Made by a program: the position numbers and the translations under genes. This document shows positions 44,239 through 53,796 of a DNA stretch of 64,000 bases, piece by piece. Origin of the DNA: Curtobacterium sp. 9128. GTDB taxonomy: Bacteria; Actinomycetota; Actinomycetes; Actinomycetales; Microbacteriaceae. The stretch's first letter is position 1; each line of letters begins with the position of its first letter. Location: positions 125,451 to 189,450 of the forward strand of contig NZ_VEAF01000004.1 of NCBI RefSeq assembly GCF_007673775.1. The letters run 5' to 3'. The notes beneath the pieces were generated by a model, which made no database searches, had not been told where the DNA came from, and was given only the letters and a program-made list of their open reading frames with translations.

Positions 44239-44748
44239 TCAGGGCGTCGGCGACGATCGGTGCCGCGCCAGTCGGGCGTTCGCCGTGGCCGCCGCTGCGG
44301 TCATGCTCGTGAGGAACGTCATCGCCGCGCGGAGGGTCGTCGGGTCGGTCTCCTGCAGGGTGGTCGCGATCTCCACACCGGCGAACGCCAGGAACCGTTC
44401 GGTCTCGGCGCGCGCCGACGCCGTGGGGCGGAGCGTGATGCGGCGGCGGTCGGTGCTCTCGCGGTGCCGTGTCACGTGCCCGGCGGTCTCGAGCCGGTCG
44501 ATGAGCACGCTCGTCGCGCCCGTGGTCAGCCCGATCTGTCGGGCCAGCTGCGCCGGTGAGAGGGGCTCGCCCGCCTGTTCCGCCCAGACGACCTGACCGA
44601 GCGCGTTCGCGTCGGTCCCCGGGAGTCGCATCCACGACGACAGGTGGCGCTGGAGCTCGTCGAACGTCACGGCCCAGTCGCGCAGGCGGTGCATCACCGT
44701 CACCTCGTCGTCGGCCCACGTCGTGGTGAGCGGGTCCACCTTCGCCAT
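44239..44748 (-). CDS. MarR-family regulator of the FAD monooxygenase
   Basis: 169 residues. Winged helix at about 55-115 with LARQIGLTTGATSVLIDRLETAGHVTRH and wing STDRRRITLRPT. ATG 44748 has AAAGGA upstream; longer starts would include the operators. Divergent from the FAD monooxygenase across two CTTTAC palindromes. Confidence 0.9.
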   Translation of the reverse strand: MAKVDPLTTTWADDEVTVMHRLRDWAVTFDELQRHLSSWMRLPGTDANALGQVVWAEQAGEPLSPAQLARQIGLTTGATSVLIDRLETAGHVTRHRESTDRRRITLRPTASARAETERFLAFAGVEIATTLQETDPTTLRAAMTFLTSMTAAAATANARLARHRSSPTP

Positions 44749-44756
44749 CCAGGTTC

Positions 44757-44786
44757 CTTTACTGTCAAGTGGCTTTACTGTAAAGC
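44757..44786. promoter_or_regulatory. Two MarR-type operators, CTTTAC-T-GTAAAG
   Basis: A perfect 15-bp palindrome GCTTTACTGTAAAGC (44772-44786) and a copy with one mismatch (CTTTACTGTCAAG, 44757-44769), centres 16 bases apart. They lie between the divergent MarR and monooxygenase genes. Confidence 0.75.
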
Positions 44787-44825
44787 ACGGCGGGGTCGAT
44801 CCCGCTCGACACGAGGAGCAGGGAC

Positions 44826-46040
44826 ATGACCACACCGCACGCAGTGATCTCCGGGGCAAGCATCGCAGGCCTCTCGGCAGCCTGGTGGCTGCGCCGCATC
44901 GGCTGGGAGGTGACGGTGATCGAACGCGCTCCCGCCTTCCGCGACGGCGGTCAGAACGTCGACGTACGCGGTGTCGCCCGCCAGGTCCTCGACCGGATGG
45001 GACTCGTGGATGCCATCAAGGCGGTGAACACGACCGAGACCGGCGCCGTGCTCGTCGACCGCGACGGCCGCGTCACCGCGGAACTGCCCTCCGACGGCAC
45101 CGACGGCGCCACCGCCGAACTCGAGGTCCTGCGCGGTGACTTCGCCCGCGTGCTCCTCGACGACCTGCCCGACGGTGTGCTGTTCCGGTACGGGCAGACC
45201 ATCGACGACGTGCACGAGGGTGACCGGGTCACCGTCACGACGAGCACCGGCGACCGCCTCGACGCCGACCTGCTCGTCATCGCCGAGGGGGTGCGGTCGC
45301 GGACCCGGGACCGCGTCTTCGCGGGGCCCGACGAGGTCGACGCACGCGACCTCGGCGTCACGATGGTGTTCGGCACGATCCCGCGCACGCCCTCGGACGA
45401 CGACCGGTGGCGCTGGTACAACGCCGTCGGCGGCCGCCAGGTGCACCTGCGTCCGGACCCGCACGGCACGACGAGGGCGATCCTGGCGTACGCGGGCGAC
45501 GACGGTCTGGTCGGACGGTCCCGGGCCGAGGCGCTCGCGGCGCTCCGTGGCCGCTACGCCGGCGCCGGGTGGGAGGCGCCGCGGATCCTCGACGGCTTCG
45601 ACACATCGGAGGACGTCTACCTCGACGAGCTGACGCAGATCCGGATGCCGCGGTGGCGCCGTGGCCGCGTCTGCGTGATCGGCGACGCCGCCTGGTGCGT
45701 CACGCCGATGGGCGGGGGCGGCGCGTCCCTCGCACTGACGAGCGGCTACGTGCTCGCCGCGTCGCTGGCGGAGCGTGGCGGCGGTGTGCCCTCGACCGCG
45801 GACGTGGACGCAGCGCTCGAGGCGTTCGACGCGTGGATGCGTCCCCTCGTCGACGACGTGCAGGGCCTGCCGAAGGGCATCGTGCGGTTCGCGTACCCGC
45901 AGACCCGGTTCGGGCTCGCACTCCGTGGCGTGGTGGACAAGGTGCTGCTGTCCGCACCGATGCGGCCGATCGCGTCGCGGCTCACCCGTGTCGCGGACAC
46001 GGACCGGCCGCTGCCGGCCATGCCGGCGACGATGGGCTGA
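44826..46040 (+). CDS. FAD-dependent aromatic/tetracycline-type monooxygenase
   Basis: 404 residues, PHBH fold. FAD motif GASIAGLSAAWWLRRIG at 9-25, DG-like segment VIAEGVRSRTRD, and GDAAWCVTPMGGGGASLA near 290-307. It hydroxylates an aromatic or polyketide substrate; the arrangement with MarR recalls TetX-like or phenolic detoxification enzymes. GAGCAGGGAC before the ATG at 44826. Confidence 0.88.
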   Translation: MTTPHAVISGASIAGLSAAWWLRRIGWEVTVIERAPAFRDGGQNVDVRGVARQVLDRMGLVDAIKAVNTTETGAVLVDRDGRVTAELPSDGTDGATAELEVLRGDFARVLLDDLPDGVLFRYGQTIDDVHEGDRVTVTTSTGDRLDADLLVIAEGVRSRTRDRVFAGPDEVDARDLGVTMVFGTIPRTPSDDDRWRWYNAVGGRQVHLRPDPHGTTRAILAYAGDDGLVGRSRAEALAALRGRYAGAGWEAPRILDGFDTSEDVYLDELTQIRMPRWRRGRVCVIGDAAWCVTPMGGGGASLALTSGYVLAASLAERGGGVPSTADVDAALEAFDAWMRPLVDDVQGLPKGIVRFAYPQTRFGLALRGVVDKVLLSAPMRPIASRLTRVADTDRPLPAMPATMG

Positions 46041-46053
46041 GCGGACCGACCGC

Positions 46054-46097
46054 CGGACGGGAGGCTCGTGGCGGGGTCGCCCCGAGCCTCCCGTCCG
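46054..46097. terminator. Hairpin after the FAD monooxygenase
   Basis: CGGACGGGAGGCTCG pairs with CGAGCCTCCCGTCCG (15 bp) over a 14-base loop. It lies between convergent genes and shares the stem opening of the 28514 palindrome. Confidence 0.85.
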
Positions 46098-46123
46098 CCG
46101 TGTGACCGGGAACCACCGGTGCG

Positions 46124-46816
46124 TCAGCTGGCGGCGCCGGCCGTGATGCCCGTGACGGACAGCGTGTCCACGCCCTGCGAGCAGGCCTGGTAGCCGGGCG
46201 CCTCGACGAACAGGGACCGCGTCGACCCCGGCGGGATCACGCGCACGCCGTCGGTGTTCCGCGGCGCGCACATCGCGTTCGAGTCGTCCATCGGTCGGAC
46301 GACCCGCAGGGTGAAGTGCGCCTCGTCCCCGGGCTGCAGGGTCAGGGACGGGTGCGGGGTGGACCGGTCGAGGGTGGCACCCGGACCGACCTGCGTGCCG
46401 TTCTGTCCGGTCACGAACGACGCACCCGGCCAGCCCTGGACCGTGCACGCCGTGGTGCCGCTGTTCCGCAGGGTGATCGGGATGTCGATGCTGACGTCGG
46501 TCTGGACGTTCTTCGTCGTGGTGCCGGTGAGTCGGTCGACGTCGCACCGGGGGAGCGACCCGCTGCCGCTCGAGCCGGCGCCGCCTGCGCCGCTGTCGGA
46601 GGCGGTCCCGGCCGGAGCGCTGGACGCCGTCGCCGCCGGAGCGCTCGCGCCGGACGACGGGGTCGGTGTGGCCGAGTGCGGCGTGGCGGCGGTGGTGATG
46701 TCGGGGTCGTGCGCGTCCGACGTGCTCGCGCAGCCGACGAGCGCGACGAGTGCCAGGCCGAGGCCGGCCGCCGCGAGCACGGGTCGTCGCAGGGAACGGT
46801 GGTGTTCGTGATGCAT
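46124..46816 (-). CDS. DUF4232-domain lipoprotein
   Basis: 230 residues. Lipobox LVGC with Cys29, then a Ser/Thr/Ala/Pro-rich linker to about 85, then a DUF4232 domain (RCDVDRLTG, then ITLRNSGTTACTVQGWPGASFV and AMCAPRNTDGVRVIPPG) with paired cysteines. Cell-surface protein of unknown role, widespread in actinobacteria. It diverges from an OmpR-type system whose likely binding sites lie between the two, so it may be its target. Confidence 0.85.
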   Translation of the reverse strand: MHHEHHRSLRRPVLAAAGLGLALVALVGCASTSDAHDPDITTAATPHSATPTPSSGASAPAATASSAPAGTASDSGAGGAGSSGSGSLPRCDVDRLTGTTTKNVQTDVSIDIPITLRNSGTTACTVQGWPGASFVTGQNGTQVGPGATLDRSTPHPSLTLQPGDEAHFTLRVVRPMDDSNAMCAPRNTDGVRVIPPGSTRSLFVEAPGYQACSQGVDTLSVTGITAGAAS

Positions 46817-46840
46817 GCTCCCACTGTGCTGCCGAGCGGA

Positions 46841-46878
46841 TGAGACGACCGTGAGGACCGTGTCTCATCCGCGTCTCA
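46841..46878. promoter_or_regulatory. Likely OmpR-type binding sites
   Basis: GTCTCA is repeated directly at 46862-46867 and 46873-46878 (11-base period, one helix turn) and occurs inverted (TGAGAC) at 46841-46846. This is the spacing used by OmpR/PhoP-type dimers. It sits between the DUF4232 gene and the response regulator. Confidence 0.55.
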
Positions 46879-46941
46879 CGAGCGGCCTGGCACGCTGGGG
46901 CGGCCGGCGTGCGGATCGGTACCGGTGAGGAAGGACGGCCC

Positions 46942-47601
46942 ATGCGGGTGCTGCTGCTCGAGGACGACGTGGACCTCGCCCGCGAACTGGTGGGCGCGCT
47001 GCGACGCTCCGGGTTCGCGGTCGACCACGTCGCGACGCTCGCCGACGCCGACGAGGCGATCGCCCTCGCGCCCTACGACTGTCTCGTGCTGGACCGCTCG
47101 CTGCCGGACGGCGACGCCCTGTCCGTGGTCGAGGACCTCCGGCGGCGCGGGACGGAGACCGGGATCCTCGTGCTGACCGCCCGTGACACGGTCGTCGACC
47201 GCGTGGCCGGGTTCCACGCCGGGGCCGACGACTACCTGGTGAAGCCGTTCGCCTTCGCGGAGCTCGAGGTCCGCATCCGCGCGGTCGCCCGTCGCGGCAC
47301 CCGGGAGCGGACGCCCGTCCTCCGTTCCGGGGACGTGGAGCTCGACGTCCCGCGGCACGAGGTCACCCGTGGCGGGGTGCTGCTGTCCCTCGGCCCGAAG
47401 GAGTTCGCGGTCCTCGAGATGCTCCTCGACGCCCGCGGCGACGTGCTGAGCCGTACGGCGCTCTTCGAGGGGTGCTGGGACGAGCGCACCGACCCGATGT
47501 CGAACGTCGTCGACGCGGTGGTCGCGCAGCTCCGGCGGCGTCTCGGAGCGCCGGACCCGATCGAGACCGTGCGCGGTGTCGGGTACCGGATCCGGACGTG
47601 A
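46942..47601 (+). CDS. OmpR-type response regulator
   Basis: 219 residues. Receiver: ED at 7-8, phosphorylated D51 (LVLDRSLPDGD), Lys in YLVKPFAF near 100. Winged-helix output domain at about 128-218 ends in ETVRGVGYRIR. AAGGA before the ATG. Its stop overlaps the kinase GTG (GTGA). Confidence 0.94.
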   Translation: MRVLLLEDDVDLARELVGALRRSGFAVDHVATLADADEAIALAPYDCLVLDRSLPDGDALSVVEDLRRRGTETGILVLTARDTVVDRVAGFHAGADDYLVKPFAFAELEVRIRAVARRGTRERTPVLRSGDVELDVPRHEVTRGGVLLSLGPKEFAVLEMLLDARGDVLSRTALFEGCWDERTDPMSNVVDAVVAQLRRRLGAPDPIETVRGVGYRIRT

Positions 47602-48803
47602 CCCGGCGGCGCCTGGCGTGGATCCGCTGGTCGATGACGCTGTTCTTCGCGCTCACGACGGCGGCCTGCCTGATCGGCCTCGCCGTGTTCGTCGCCCACC
47701 AGGACGGCGTCGACCGTGCGCGCACCGATGCCGCACTGCTCGCGCACGCCGACCGTGTCGCGCTCGGTGTCGGTGTGGACAGTGACGGTCGGGCGTACTC
47801 GACACCACCCCCACCGGGGACGAACCTGCAGGGGTCGTTCGGGCTCGCCGCCGTCGGGACCGCGCCCACCGGGGTCGTCATCGGCGGTGCGCTGCAGTAC
47901 GCCACGCCCGAGGCCAGGTCGCTGCCGTCGGCACGGACCATCGGGCGGTTGGCGTCGGCGGCCGAGGACAGCGACGGCCCGGCGTACACGACGACGACGT
48001 CCCGCGCCGGGGACCGGTCGCGCTGGGTGGCCGTGCCCGTCGGCGACGCCGAGCACACCGCGGTCGTGCTCGGCGGTGGTGATGCGCCGACGCTCGACCA
48101 CGGCACGCTCGTCGGGGTGCTCGCGGCGGTCGTCGCCGGTCTGGTCCTCGTCGTCGCGGCAGCCGGACACCTGCTGTCCGGGATCGCGATGCGGCCGGCC
48201 GTGCGGCAGACCGAGCAGCAGGAGCAGTTCCTCCGAGAGGCCTCGCACGAGCTCCGGACCCCGCTCGCCACGGTGTCGCTCATCGCCGAGCGGGGCCTCG
48301 CCGACCCGGCCCTGGCACACGACGCGCTGCGCGAGGTCGACCAGCGCCTCGCGGGGATCACGCTCCTCGTCGGCAGTCTGCTCGCGCGGGCCCGAGCGGA
48401 CGCGAACGGCGCCGATGTGGAGCGACGTCCGCTGCGCCTCGACCAGCTCGTCGAGGAGACCGTCGGCGAGCTCGGCGCCGCGGACCGCGTCACGACGTCG
48501 ACCGACCCGGTCGTGGTGGACGGCAACGCCGAGCTCATCGCACAGGCGGTGCGCAACCTCGTCGAGAACGCCCTCCGGCACGCGCCGGAGAGCCGGGTCA
48601 TCGTCACGGTCGGTGGGCGGAGCGTGACGGTGGACGACGACGGGCGCGGTGCCGCCGACGGCGGGCGACCCGGGACCGGCACGGGGCTGCGGATCGTGGA
48701 GTGGGTGGCCGAGGTGCACGACGCGCACCTCACCCTGGGGGCATCGCCGCTCGGCGGCGTCCGCGCGGCGCTGCGGTTCCGGGAGTCCCGGGAGCTCCGG
48801 TAG
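47598..48803 (+). CDS. Two-component sensor histidine kinase
   Basis: 401 residues. Membrane segments at about 10-32 and 173-197 flank an extracellular sensor of about 140 residues. Phosphoacceptor His is in REASHELRTPLA. ATPase boxes: N (NLVENALRHAP), G1 (VDDDGRG) and G2 (GTGTGLRIVEW). GTG 47598 overlaps the regulator stop. A 9-bp tandem repeat covers its last codons and stop. Confidence 0.92.
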   Translation: MTRRRLAWIRWSMTLFFALTTAACLIGLAVFVAHQDGVDRARTDAALLAHADRVALGVGVDSDGRAYSTPPPPGTNLQGSFGLAAVGTAPTGVVIGGALQYATPEARSLPSARTIGRLASAAEDSDGPAYTTTTSRAGDRSRWVAVPVGDAEHTAVVLGGGDAPTLDHGTLVGVLAAVVAGLVLVVAAAGHLLSGIAMRPAVRQTEQQEQFLREASHELRTPLATVSLIAERGLADPALAHDALREVDQRLAGITLLVGSLLARARADANGADVERRPLRLDQLVEETVGELGAADRVTTSTDPVVVDGNAELIAQAVRNLVENALRHAPESRVIVTVGGRSVTVDDDGRGAADGGRPGTGTGLRIVEWVAEVHDAHLTLGASPLGGVRAALRFRESRELR

Positions 48804-48888
48804 CTCCGGTAGCTCCGGTAGTTCTGGTCGCGATCCCGCGCCGTCGGCGGTACGTCGCGCTGCCCGTCGCGCTGCGCGTCGCGCTGCG
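48793..48888. repeat. Two short tandem repeats at the kinase 3' end
   Basis: AGCTCCGGT occurs three times exactly and once altered (48793-48828); the kinase stop is inside. A further array, CGTCGCGCTGC(C/G) three times (48853-48888), follows. Both are likely slippage products; they change only the last residues of the kinase. Confidence 0.8.
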
Positions 48889-49022
48889 CTCCGGAACGCG
48901 CGTTTCAGCGCAGGCGTCATGAAACACGGTCGTCACACCGCGGAAACGGTGCGGACGAACACGGTCCGTAGCGTTCGTGGCAGGGCAGCACCACCCGCAC
49001 CCACCGCACATCGGAGGACGCC
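48889..49022 (+). promoter_or_regulatory. Leader region of the allantoin-type operon
   Basis: An inverted repeat GTTTCA-N12-TGAAAC lies at 48902-48925; RpiR proteins often bind TGAAA-type half-sites, and an RpiR gene ends the operon. A -10-like TAGCGT lies near 48969. The 5' leader is about 45 bases. The operator assignment is tentative. Confidence 0.4.
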
Positions 49023-50582
49023 ATGGCCACCCAGACCGCGACGCCCGTCATCGCGCCACCCGTACCCGACACGTCGGAGGCCCGTGCCGGCGCAGGCGTC
49101 GTCAAGCCCGGGTACGACCCGGCGCTGACCAACGAGGACCTCGCCCCGCTCCGGAAGCAGTCGTGGACGAGTTACAACATCTTCGCGTTCTGGATGTCCG
49201 ACGTGCACTCGGTCGGCGGCTACGTCACCGCCGGGTCGCTCTTCGCGCTCGGCCTGGCCAGCTGGCAGGTGCTCGTGGCACTCGTCGTCGGCATCTGCAT
49301 CGTGCAGGTGTTCGCCAACCTCGTGGCGAAGCCGTCGCAGCGCACCGGCGTGCCCTACCCGGTCATCAACCGCGCGGTGTTCGGCGTGCTCGGTGCGAAC
49401 GTGCCGGCGATCATCCGCGGTCTCATCGCGATGGCCTGGTACGGCGTGCAGACGTTCCTGGCGGCACAGTCGCTCAACATCGTCTTCCTGAAGTTCGTCC
49501 CGGCATCCGCGGCGCTGCTCGACCACGCGTTCCTCGGGCTCTCCGCGCTCGGGTGGATCTCGTACGCGATCCTGTGGGTGGCCCAGGCGGCGCTGTTCTC
49601 GATGGGCATGGAGGCGATCCGGAAGTTCATCGACTGGGCCGGCCCCGCCGTGTACGTGGTGATGATCGCGCTGGCGGTGTACCTCGTCGCGAGGGCCGGC
49701 ATCGGGAACATCTCGCTCGACCTGTCCGCCGGCCGGCCGCTGTCGTTCGGTGCGAGCATCCCGGTCATGCTGTCCGCCGTGGCGATCGTGGTGAGCTACT
49801 TCTCCGGACCGATGCTGAACTTCGGGGACTTCTCGCGCTACGGGAAGTCCTTCGCGGCCGTCAAGCGCGGCAACCTCTGGGGCCTGCCGGTCAACTTCCT
49901 GTGCTTCTCGATCCTGACCGTCCTGTGCGCCAGCGCCACGGTGCCGGTGTTCGGCAAGCTCATCACCGACCCGATCGAGACCGTGCAGGCGATCGACGCC
50001 CCGTTCGCGATCCTGCTCGGCGGGCTGACGTTCGTGACGGCGACGGTCGGCATCAACATCGTCGCGAACTTCATCAGCCCCGCGTTCGACTTCTCCAACG
50101 TCGCCCCGCGCCGGATCAGCTGGCGGACCGGCGGCATGATCGCCGCGGTCGGCTCGGTGCTCCTGACCCCGTGGAACTGGTACGGCAACGACCAGGCGAT
50201 CCTCTACACACTCGGCGTCCTGGGCGCGCTCATCGGCCCGCTGTTCGGCATCCTCATCGCCGGGTACTACCTCGTGGCGAAGCAGCGCGTGGCCGTCGAC
50301 GACCTGTACACGAAGGACCCGGGCGCACGGTACTGGTACCGGAAGGGGGTCAACCCGAACGCCGTCTGGACGCTCGTCGGCACCGGAGCGGTCTCGGTCG
50401 CCAGCGCGGTGCTGCCACCGGCGCTCGGCGTCCTGCCCTGGCTGAGCAACTACAGCTGGTTCATCGGCTGCGGACTGGGGCTCGTGGTCTTCTGGGCGCT
50501 CGAGCGGACCCGTCCGGCGATGCCCGTCCTCGACGCCGACGACCCGGCCGTCGACGACGGCGCCGCCCCCGGTCGCGCCTGA
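49023..50582 (+). CDS. NCS1-family permease (allantoin/hydantoin/nucleobase)
   Basis: 519 residues with 12 membrane helices. NCS1 family features: KQSWTSYNIFAFWMSDVHSVGGY in helix 1, PYPVINRAVFG, and FGDFSRYGKS after helix 6. Cation-coupled uptake. Its place at the head of the allantoinase operon points to allantoin, a hydantoin or a related ureide. The last 13 codons lie in a 59-bp segment that is duplicated directly after the gene. Confidence 0.93.
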   Translation: MATQTATPVIAPPVPDTSEARAGAGVVKPGYDPALTNEDLAPLRKQSWTSYNIFAFWMSDVHSVGGYVTAGSLFALGLASWQVLVALVVGICIVQVFANLVAKPSQRTGVPYPVINRAVFGVLGANVPAIIRGLIAMAWYGVQTFLAAQSLNIVFLKFVPASAALLDHAFLGLSALGWISYAILWVAQAALFSMGMEAIRKFIDWAGPAVYVVMIALAVYLVARAGIGNISLDLSAGRPLSFGASIPVMLSAVAIVVSYFSGPMLNFGDFSRYGKSFAAVKRGNLWGLPVNFLCFSILTVLCASATVPVFGKLITDPIETVQAIDAPFAILLGGLTFVTATVGINIVANFISPAFDFSNVAPRRISWRTGGMIAAVGSVLLTPWNWYGNDQAILYTLGVLGALIGPLFGILIAGYYLVAKQRVAVDDLYTKDPGARYWYRKGVNPNAVWTLVGTGAVSVASAVLPPALGVLPWLSNYSWFIGCGLGLVVFWALERTRPAMPVLDADDPAVDDGAAPGRA

Positions 50583-50660
50583 CCCGCACGACCAGCAGCG
50601 GCCCGGCGGTCGACGACGGCGCCGCCCCCGGTCGCGCCTGACCTGCACGACGAGCACGAC
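50543..50660. repeat. 59-bp tandem duplication across the permease stop codon
   Basis: Copies start at 50543 and 50602. The first about 50 bases differ at few positions, and the second copy also carries a TGA at the same place. It is a recent local duplication, leaving the reading frame of the first copy intact. Confidence 0.8.
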
Positions 50661-50709
50661 CAGCACGACCCACGGCACCCCGAGCACCCGCACCACCGGA
50701 AGGACCCCG

Positions 50710-51456
50710 ATGCGCATCCGCGTCGTCAACCCGAACACCACCGCCGCCATGACCCGCACGATCGGTGCCGCCGCGGCCGCCGTCGCCGCTCCGGGGACGA
50801 TCGTCGAGGCGGTGCACCCGCGGATGGGACCCGCATCGATCGAGAGTCACTACGAGGAGGCCCTCGCCGTCCCCGGGGTCCTCGAGCAGGTCGCGATCGG
50901 GGAGGCCGACGGTGTCGACGCGTACGTCGTGGCGTGCTTCGGTGACCCGGGGCTCGACGCCGCGCGGGAACTCGCTGCCGGTCCGGTGATCGGGATCGCC
51001 GAGGCCGGGTTCCACGCCGCGGCGATGCTCGGCCGGCGCTTCGGCGTCGTGACGACGCTCGGACGGACCGTCGGCCGGGCACACGAGCTCGCCGACCGCT
51101 ACGGCTTCGCGCCGCTCGTCACCGAGGTGCGCGCCTGCGAGGTCCCCGTGCTCGCACTCGACGACCCGGCCTCCGACGCCAGGGCGACCGTCATCGAGGA
51201 GTGCCGAGCCGTGGTCGCCGGCGGCGCCGACGCGGTCGTGCTCGGCTGCGCGGGCATGGCCGACTTCTGCGCGGCGGTGTCCCGGGCGATCTGTGCGCCG
51301 GTCGTGGACGGGGTGGCCGCCGCGACGGTGCTCGCCGAGTCGCTCGTCCGGCTCGGGCTCACCACCGGCAAGCACGGCGAGTACGCGTCGCCACCGCCGA
51401 AGCCGATGTCGGGCGTCCTCGCACCGTTCGAGCGTGTTGCGCAGGTCGCCGCATGA
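50710..51456 (+). CDS. Asp/Glu/hydantoin racemase family, probable allantoin racemase
   Basis: 248 residues. Two catalytic cysteines in VACFGDPG (Cys76) and LGCAGMAD near 180 act as acid and base. N-terminal RVVNPNTT is the family signature. By context it racemises allantoin to the (S) form for allantoinase, or a 5-substituted hydantoin. ATG overlaps the next gene stop-start (ATGA at 51453). Confidence 0.88.
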   Translation: MRIRVVNPNTTAAMTRTIGAAAAAVAAPGTIVEAVHPRMGPASIESHYEEALAVPGVLEQVAIGEADGVDAYVVACFGDPGLDAARELAAGPVIGIAEAGFHAAAMLGRRFGVVTTLGRTVGRAHELADRYGFAPLVTEVRACEVPVLALDDPASDARATVIEECRAVVAGGADAVVLGCAGMADFCAAVSRAICAPVVDGVAAATVLAESLVRLGLTTGKHGEYASPPPKPMSGVLAPFERVAQVAA

Positions 51457-52757
51457 CCGCGTTCCGCGCCGAGCGCGCGTGGATCGACGGCGCGTTCCGA
51501 CCGGCGACCGTCGTGGTCCGTGACGGCCGCATCGCCGACGTGCTGTCGCTCGACGCCGACACCGACCAGGACGTGCACGTCGTCCCCGACGGCCACGTCC
51601 TGCTGCCCGGCCTCGTCGACACGCACGTGCACGTCAACGAGCCGGGGCGGACCGAGTGGGAGGGCTTCGCGTCCGCCACCCGCGCCGCGGCGCTCGGCGG
51701 GGTCACGACGATCATCGACATGCCGCTCAACTCGATCCCCGCGACGACGACCGTCGAGGCGCTCGACGTCAAGCGGGCGAGCGCCGAGGGCCGCGTCGCC
51801 GTCGACGTCGGGTTCTGGGGCGGCGCGGTGCCGGACAGCCTCGGCTCGCTCGACGCACTGCACGAGCGCGGCGTCTTCGGCTTCAAGTGCTTCACCGCGC
51901 CGTCCGGGGTCGACGAGTTCCCGCACCTCGAGCCGGCGCAGCTGCGCCGGGCGATCGAGGAGGTCGCGGCCGTCGACGCCCTGCTCATCGTGCACGCGGA
52001 GGACCCCGACCACCTCGTCGCGCACGGCGCCCTCGGCGGTCACTACGGGGACTTCCTGGCGACCCGGCCTCCGGCAGCCGAGGAGTCCGCGATCGCGCGG
52101 GTCGTCGACGGTGCCCGCGCCACCGGCGCCCGCGTGCACGTCCTGCACCTCTCCGATGCCGGCGCGCTGCCGATGATCCGCGCCGCCAAGGACGACGGCG
52201 TGCGCATCACGGTCGAGACCTGCCCGCACTACCTGGCCTTCGAGGCGTCGACCATCCCCGACGGCGCCACCGAGTTCAAGTGCTGTCCGCCGATCCGCGA
52301 CGACGCGAACCGGGACGCGCTCTGGCAGGGGCTCCTGGACGGCACGATCGACATGGTCGTCTCGGACCACTCGCCCTCCACGGCCGACCTCAAGGTCGAC
52401 GACTGGGGTCTCGCCTGGGGTGGGATCGCCGGGCTGCAGGTCGGGTTCCGTGCCGTCTGGACCGAGGCGCTGCGACGCGGGCTCGGCCTCGAGGACGTCC
52501 TGCCCTGGTTCACGACCGGGCCGGCGGCGCTCGCCGGCTTCGCCGACCGCGGTCGCATCGCCCCCGGCGCGCTCGCCCACTTCGCGGTGTTCGACCCGAC
52601 CGCGACGGAGGTCATCGACGTGGCCGGGCTCGCACACCGCAACCCGGTGTCCGCGTACGCCGGACTGGAGGCCCGGGGCCGGGTCACCGAGACCTGGTTG
52701 CGCGGCGAACCGGTCACCGCGACGAGCGTGGCCGGGGAGCTGGTGACCCGTGGCTGA
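51453..52757 (+). CDS. allB: Allantoinase (dihydroorotase superfamily)
   Basis: 434 residues. Metal ligands: HVHVNEPGR, the carboxylated Lys in GFKCF, His in IVHAED and LHLSDA, and Asp in [35 protein letters not shown] is close to AllB rather than hydantoinase. It opens the allantoin ring to allantoate. Starts in the stop of the racemase and overlaps the next gene by 8 bases. Confidence 0.9.
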   Translation: MTAFRAERAWIDGAFRPATVVVRDGRIADVLSLDADTDQDVHVVPDGHVLLPGLVDTHVHVNEPGRTEWEGFASATRAAALGGVTTIIDMPLNSIPATTTVEALDVKRASAEGRVAVDVGFWGGAVPDSLGSLDALHERGVFGFKCFTAPSGVDEFPHLEPAQLRRAIEEVAAVDALLIVHAEDPDHLVAHGALGGHYGDFLATRPPAAEESAIARVVDGARATGARVHVLHLSDAGALPMIRAAKDDGVRITVETCPHYLAFEASTIPDGATEFKCCPPIRDDANRDALWQGLLDGTIDMVVSDHSPSTADLKVDDWGLAWGGIAGLQVGFRAVWTEALRRGLGLEDVLPWFTTGPAALAGFADRGRIAPGALAHFAVFDPTATEVIDVAGLAHRNPVSAYAGLEARGRVTETWLRGEPVTATSVAGELVTRG

Positions 52758-53796
52758 GGCGTTCCTCGGATCGACCCCGGACGACGTCCTGTGGGGACGG
52801 TTGCCGTCCAGGACGGACGCCCCGGTGCGCACCGTCGCGCCGGGATCGGTGGTGACGGTGGACACCGTCTCGCACGAGGGCATCCTGGCCGACCAGGGGT
52901 CAGACCCCGTCGCGTTCTTCGGCCGGCACGGCGTGCACCCCTCGGACGTCCTCGCCGACGCGGTCGACATCACGCGGGTGCTCACGCGCGACCCCGCCGA
53001 CGGGCCGCACGTGGTGTCCCGGCCGATCGCGGTCGACGGCGCCGAGCCCGGCGACGTCGTGTCCGTGACGGTCCTCGAGGCCACGCCGCGTGTGCCGTAC
53101 GGGGTGATCTCGAACCGGCACGGCCGCGGCGCCCTGCCCGGAGAGCTCCCGCGCGCCGAGGAGTCCGTCTCCGTGTTCGCCGACGTCGTGCTGCGCGACG
53201 GCGTCGACCACGGCCGCCTGCCCGTCGTCGAGGGCGGTCCGCGGACGATCACGTTCCCGCTCCGGCCGTTCCCCGGCATCGTCGGCGTGACGCCGGACAC
53301 CGACGAGCGCCCGCACTCGGTGCCGCCTGGTCCCCACGGCGGCAACGTCGACATCGCCCTGCTCACGGCCGGGGCGACGCTGCACCTGCCGGTGTTCGTC
53401 CCGGGCGCCGGCGTCTACGTCGGCGACCCGCACTTCGCGCAGGGCGACGGTGAGGTGGCGCTCACCGCGATGGAGGCGTCGCTCCGCCTGGTGCTCCGGC
53501 TCGACCTGGTGCGGCGGGACGCGGCGCTCGGGCAGTTCGGCGCGCTCGTCGGTCCGATCGCGGAGACCACCGACCACCTCGTGCCCACCGGCATGGACGA
53601 GGACCTCGACGAGGCCGTCCGGCGCTGCGTCCGCGCGGCGATCGCCCTGCTCCGGGCGCGTTGGGGCGTCGACGAGCACATCGCGTACGCGTACCTCAGC
53701 GCCGCGACCGACTTCCGCATCTCGCAGGTCGTCGACCTGGTGTGCGGCGCCCACGCGACGATCCGGAAGCGCGACTTCGACGAGGTCACGGCGTGA
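52750..53796 (+). CDS. Acetamidase/formamidase family (FmdA/AmdA)
   Basis: 348 residues. Family stretches: GPxxVxxAxPGDxL-like [38 protein letters not shown] and [13 protein letters not shown]. It hydrolyses small amides (formamide, acetamide) to ammonia. In this operon it may deal with a late amide such as oxamate or formamide; this is inference. GTG start at 52750. Confidence 0.88.
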   Translation: MAEAFLGSTPDDVLWGRLPSRTDAPVRTVAPGSVVTVDTVSHEGILADQGSDPVAFFGRHGVHPSDVLADAVDITRVLTRDPADGPHVVSRPIAVDGAEPGDVVSVTVLEATPRVPYGVISNRHGRGALPGELPRAEESVSVFADVVLRDGVDHGRLPVVEGGPRTITFPLRPFPGIVGVTPDTDERPHSVPPGPHGGNVDIALLTAGATLHLPVFVPGAGVYVGDPHFAQGDGEVALTAMEASLRLVLRLDLVRRDAALGQFGALVGPIAETTDHLVPTGMDEDLDEAVRRCVRAAIALLRARWGVDEHIAYAYLSAATDFRISQVVDLVCGAHATIRKRDFDEVTA

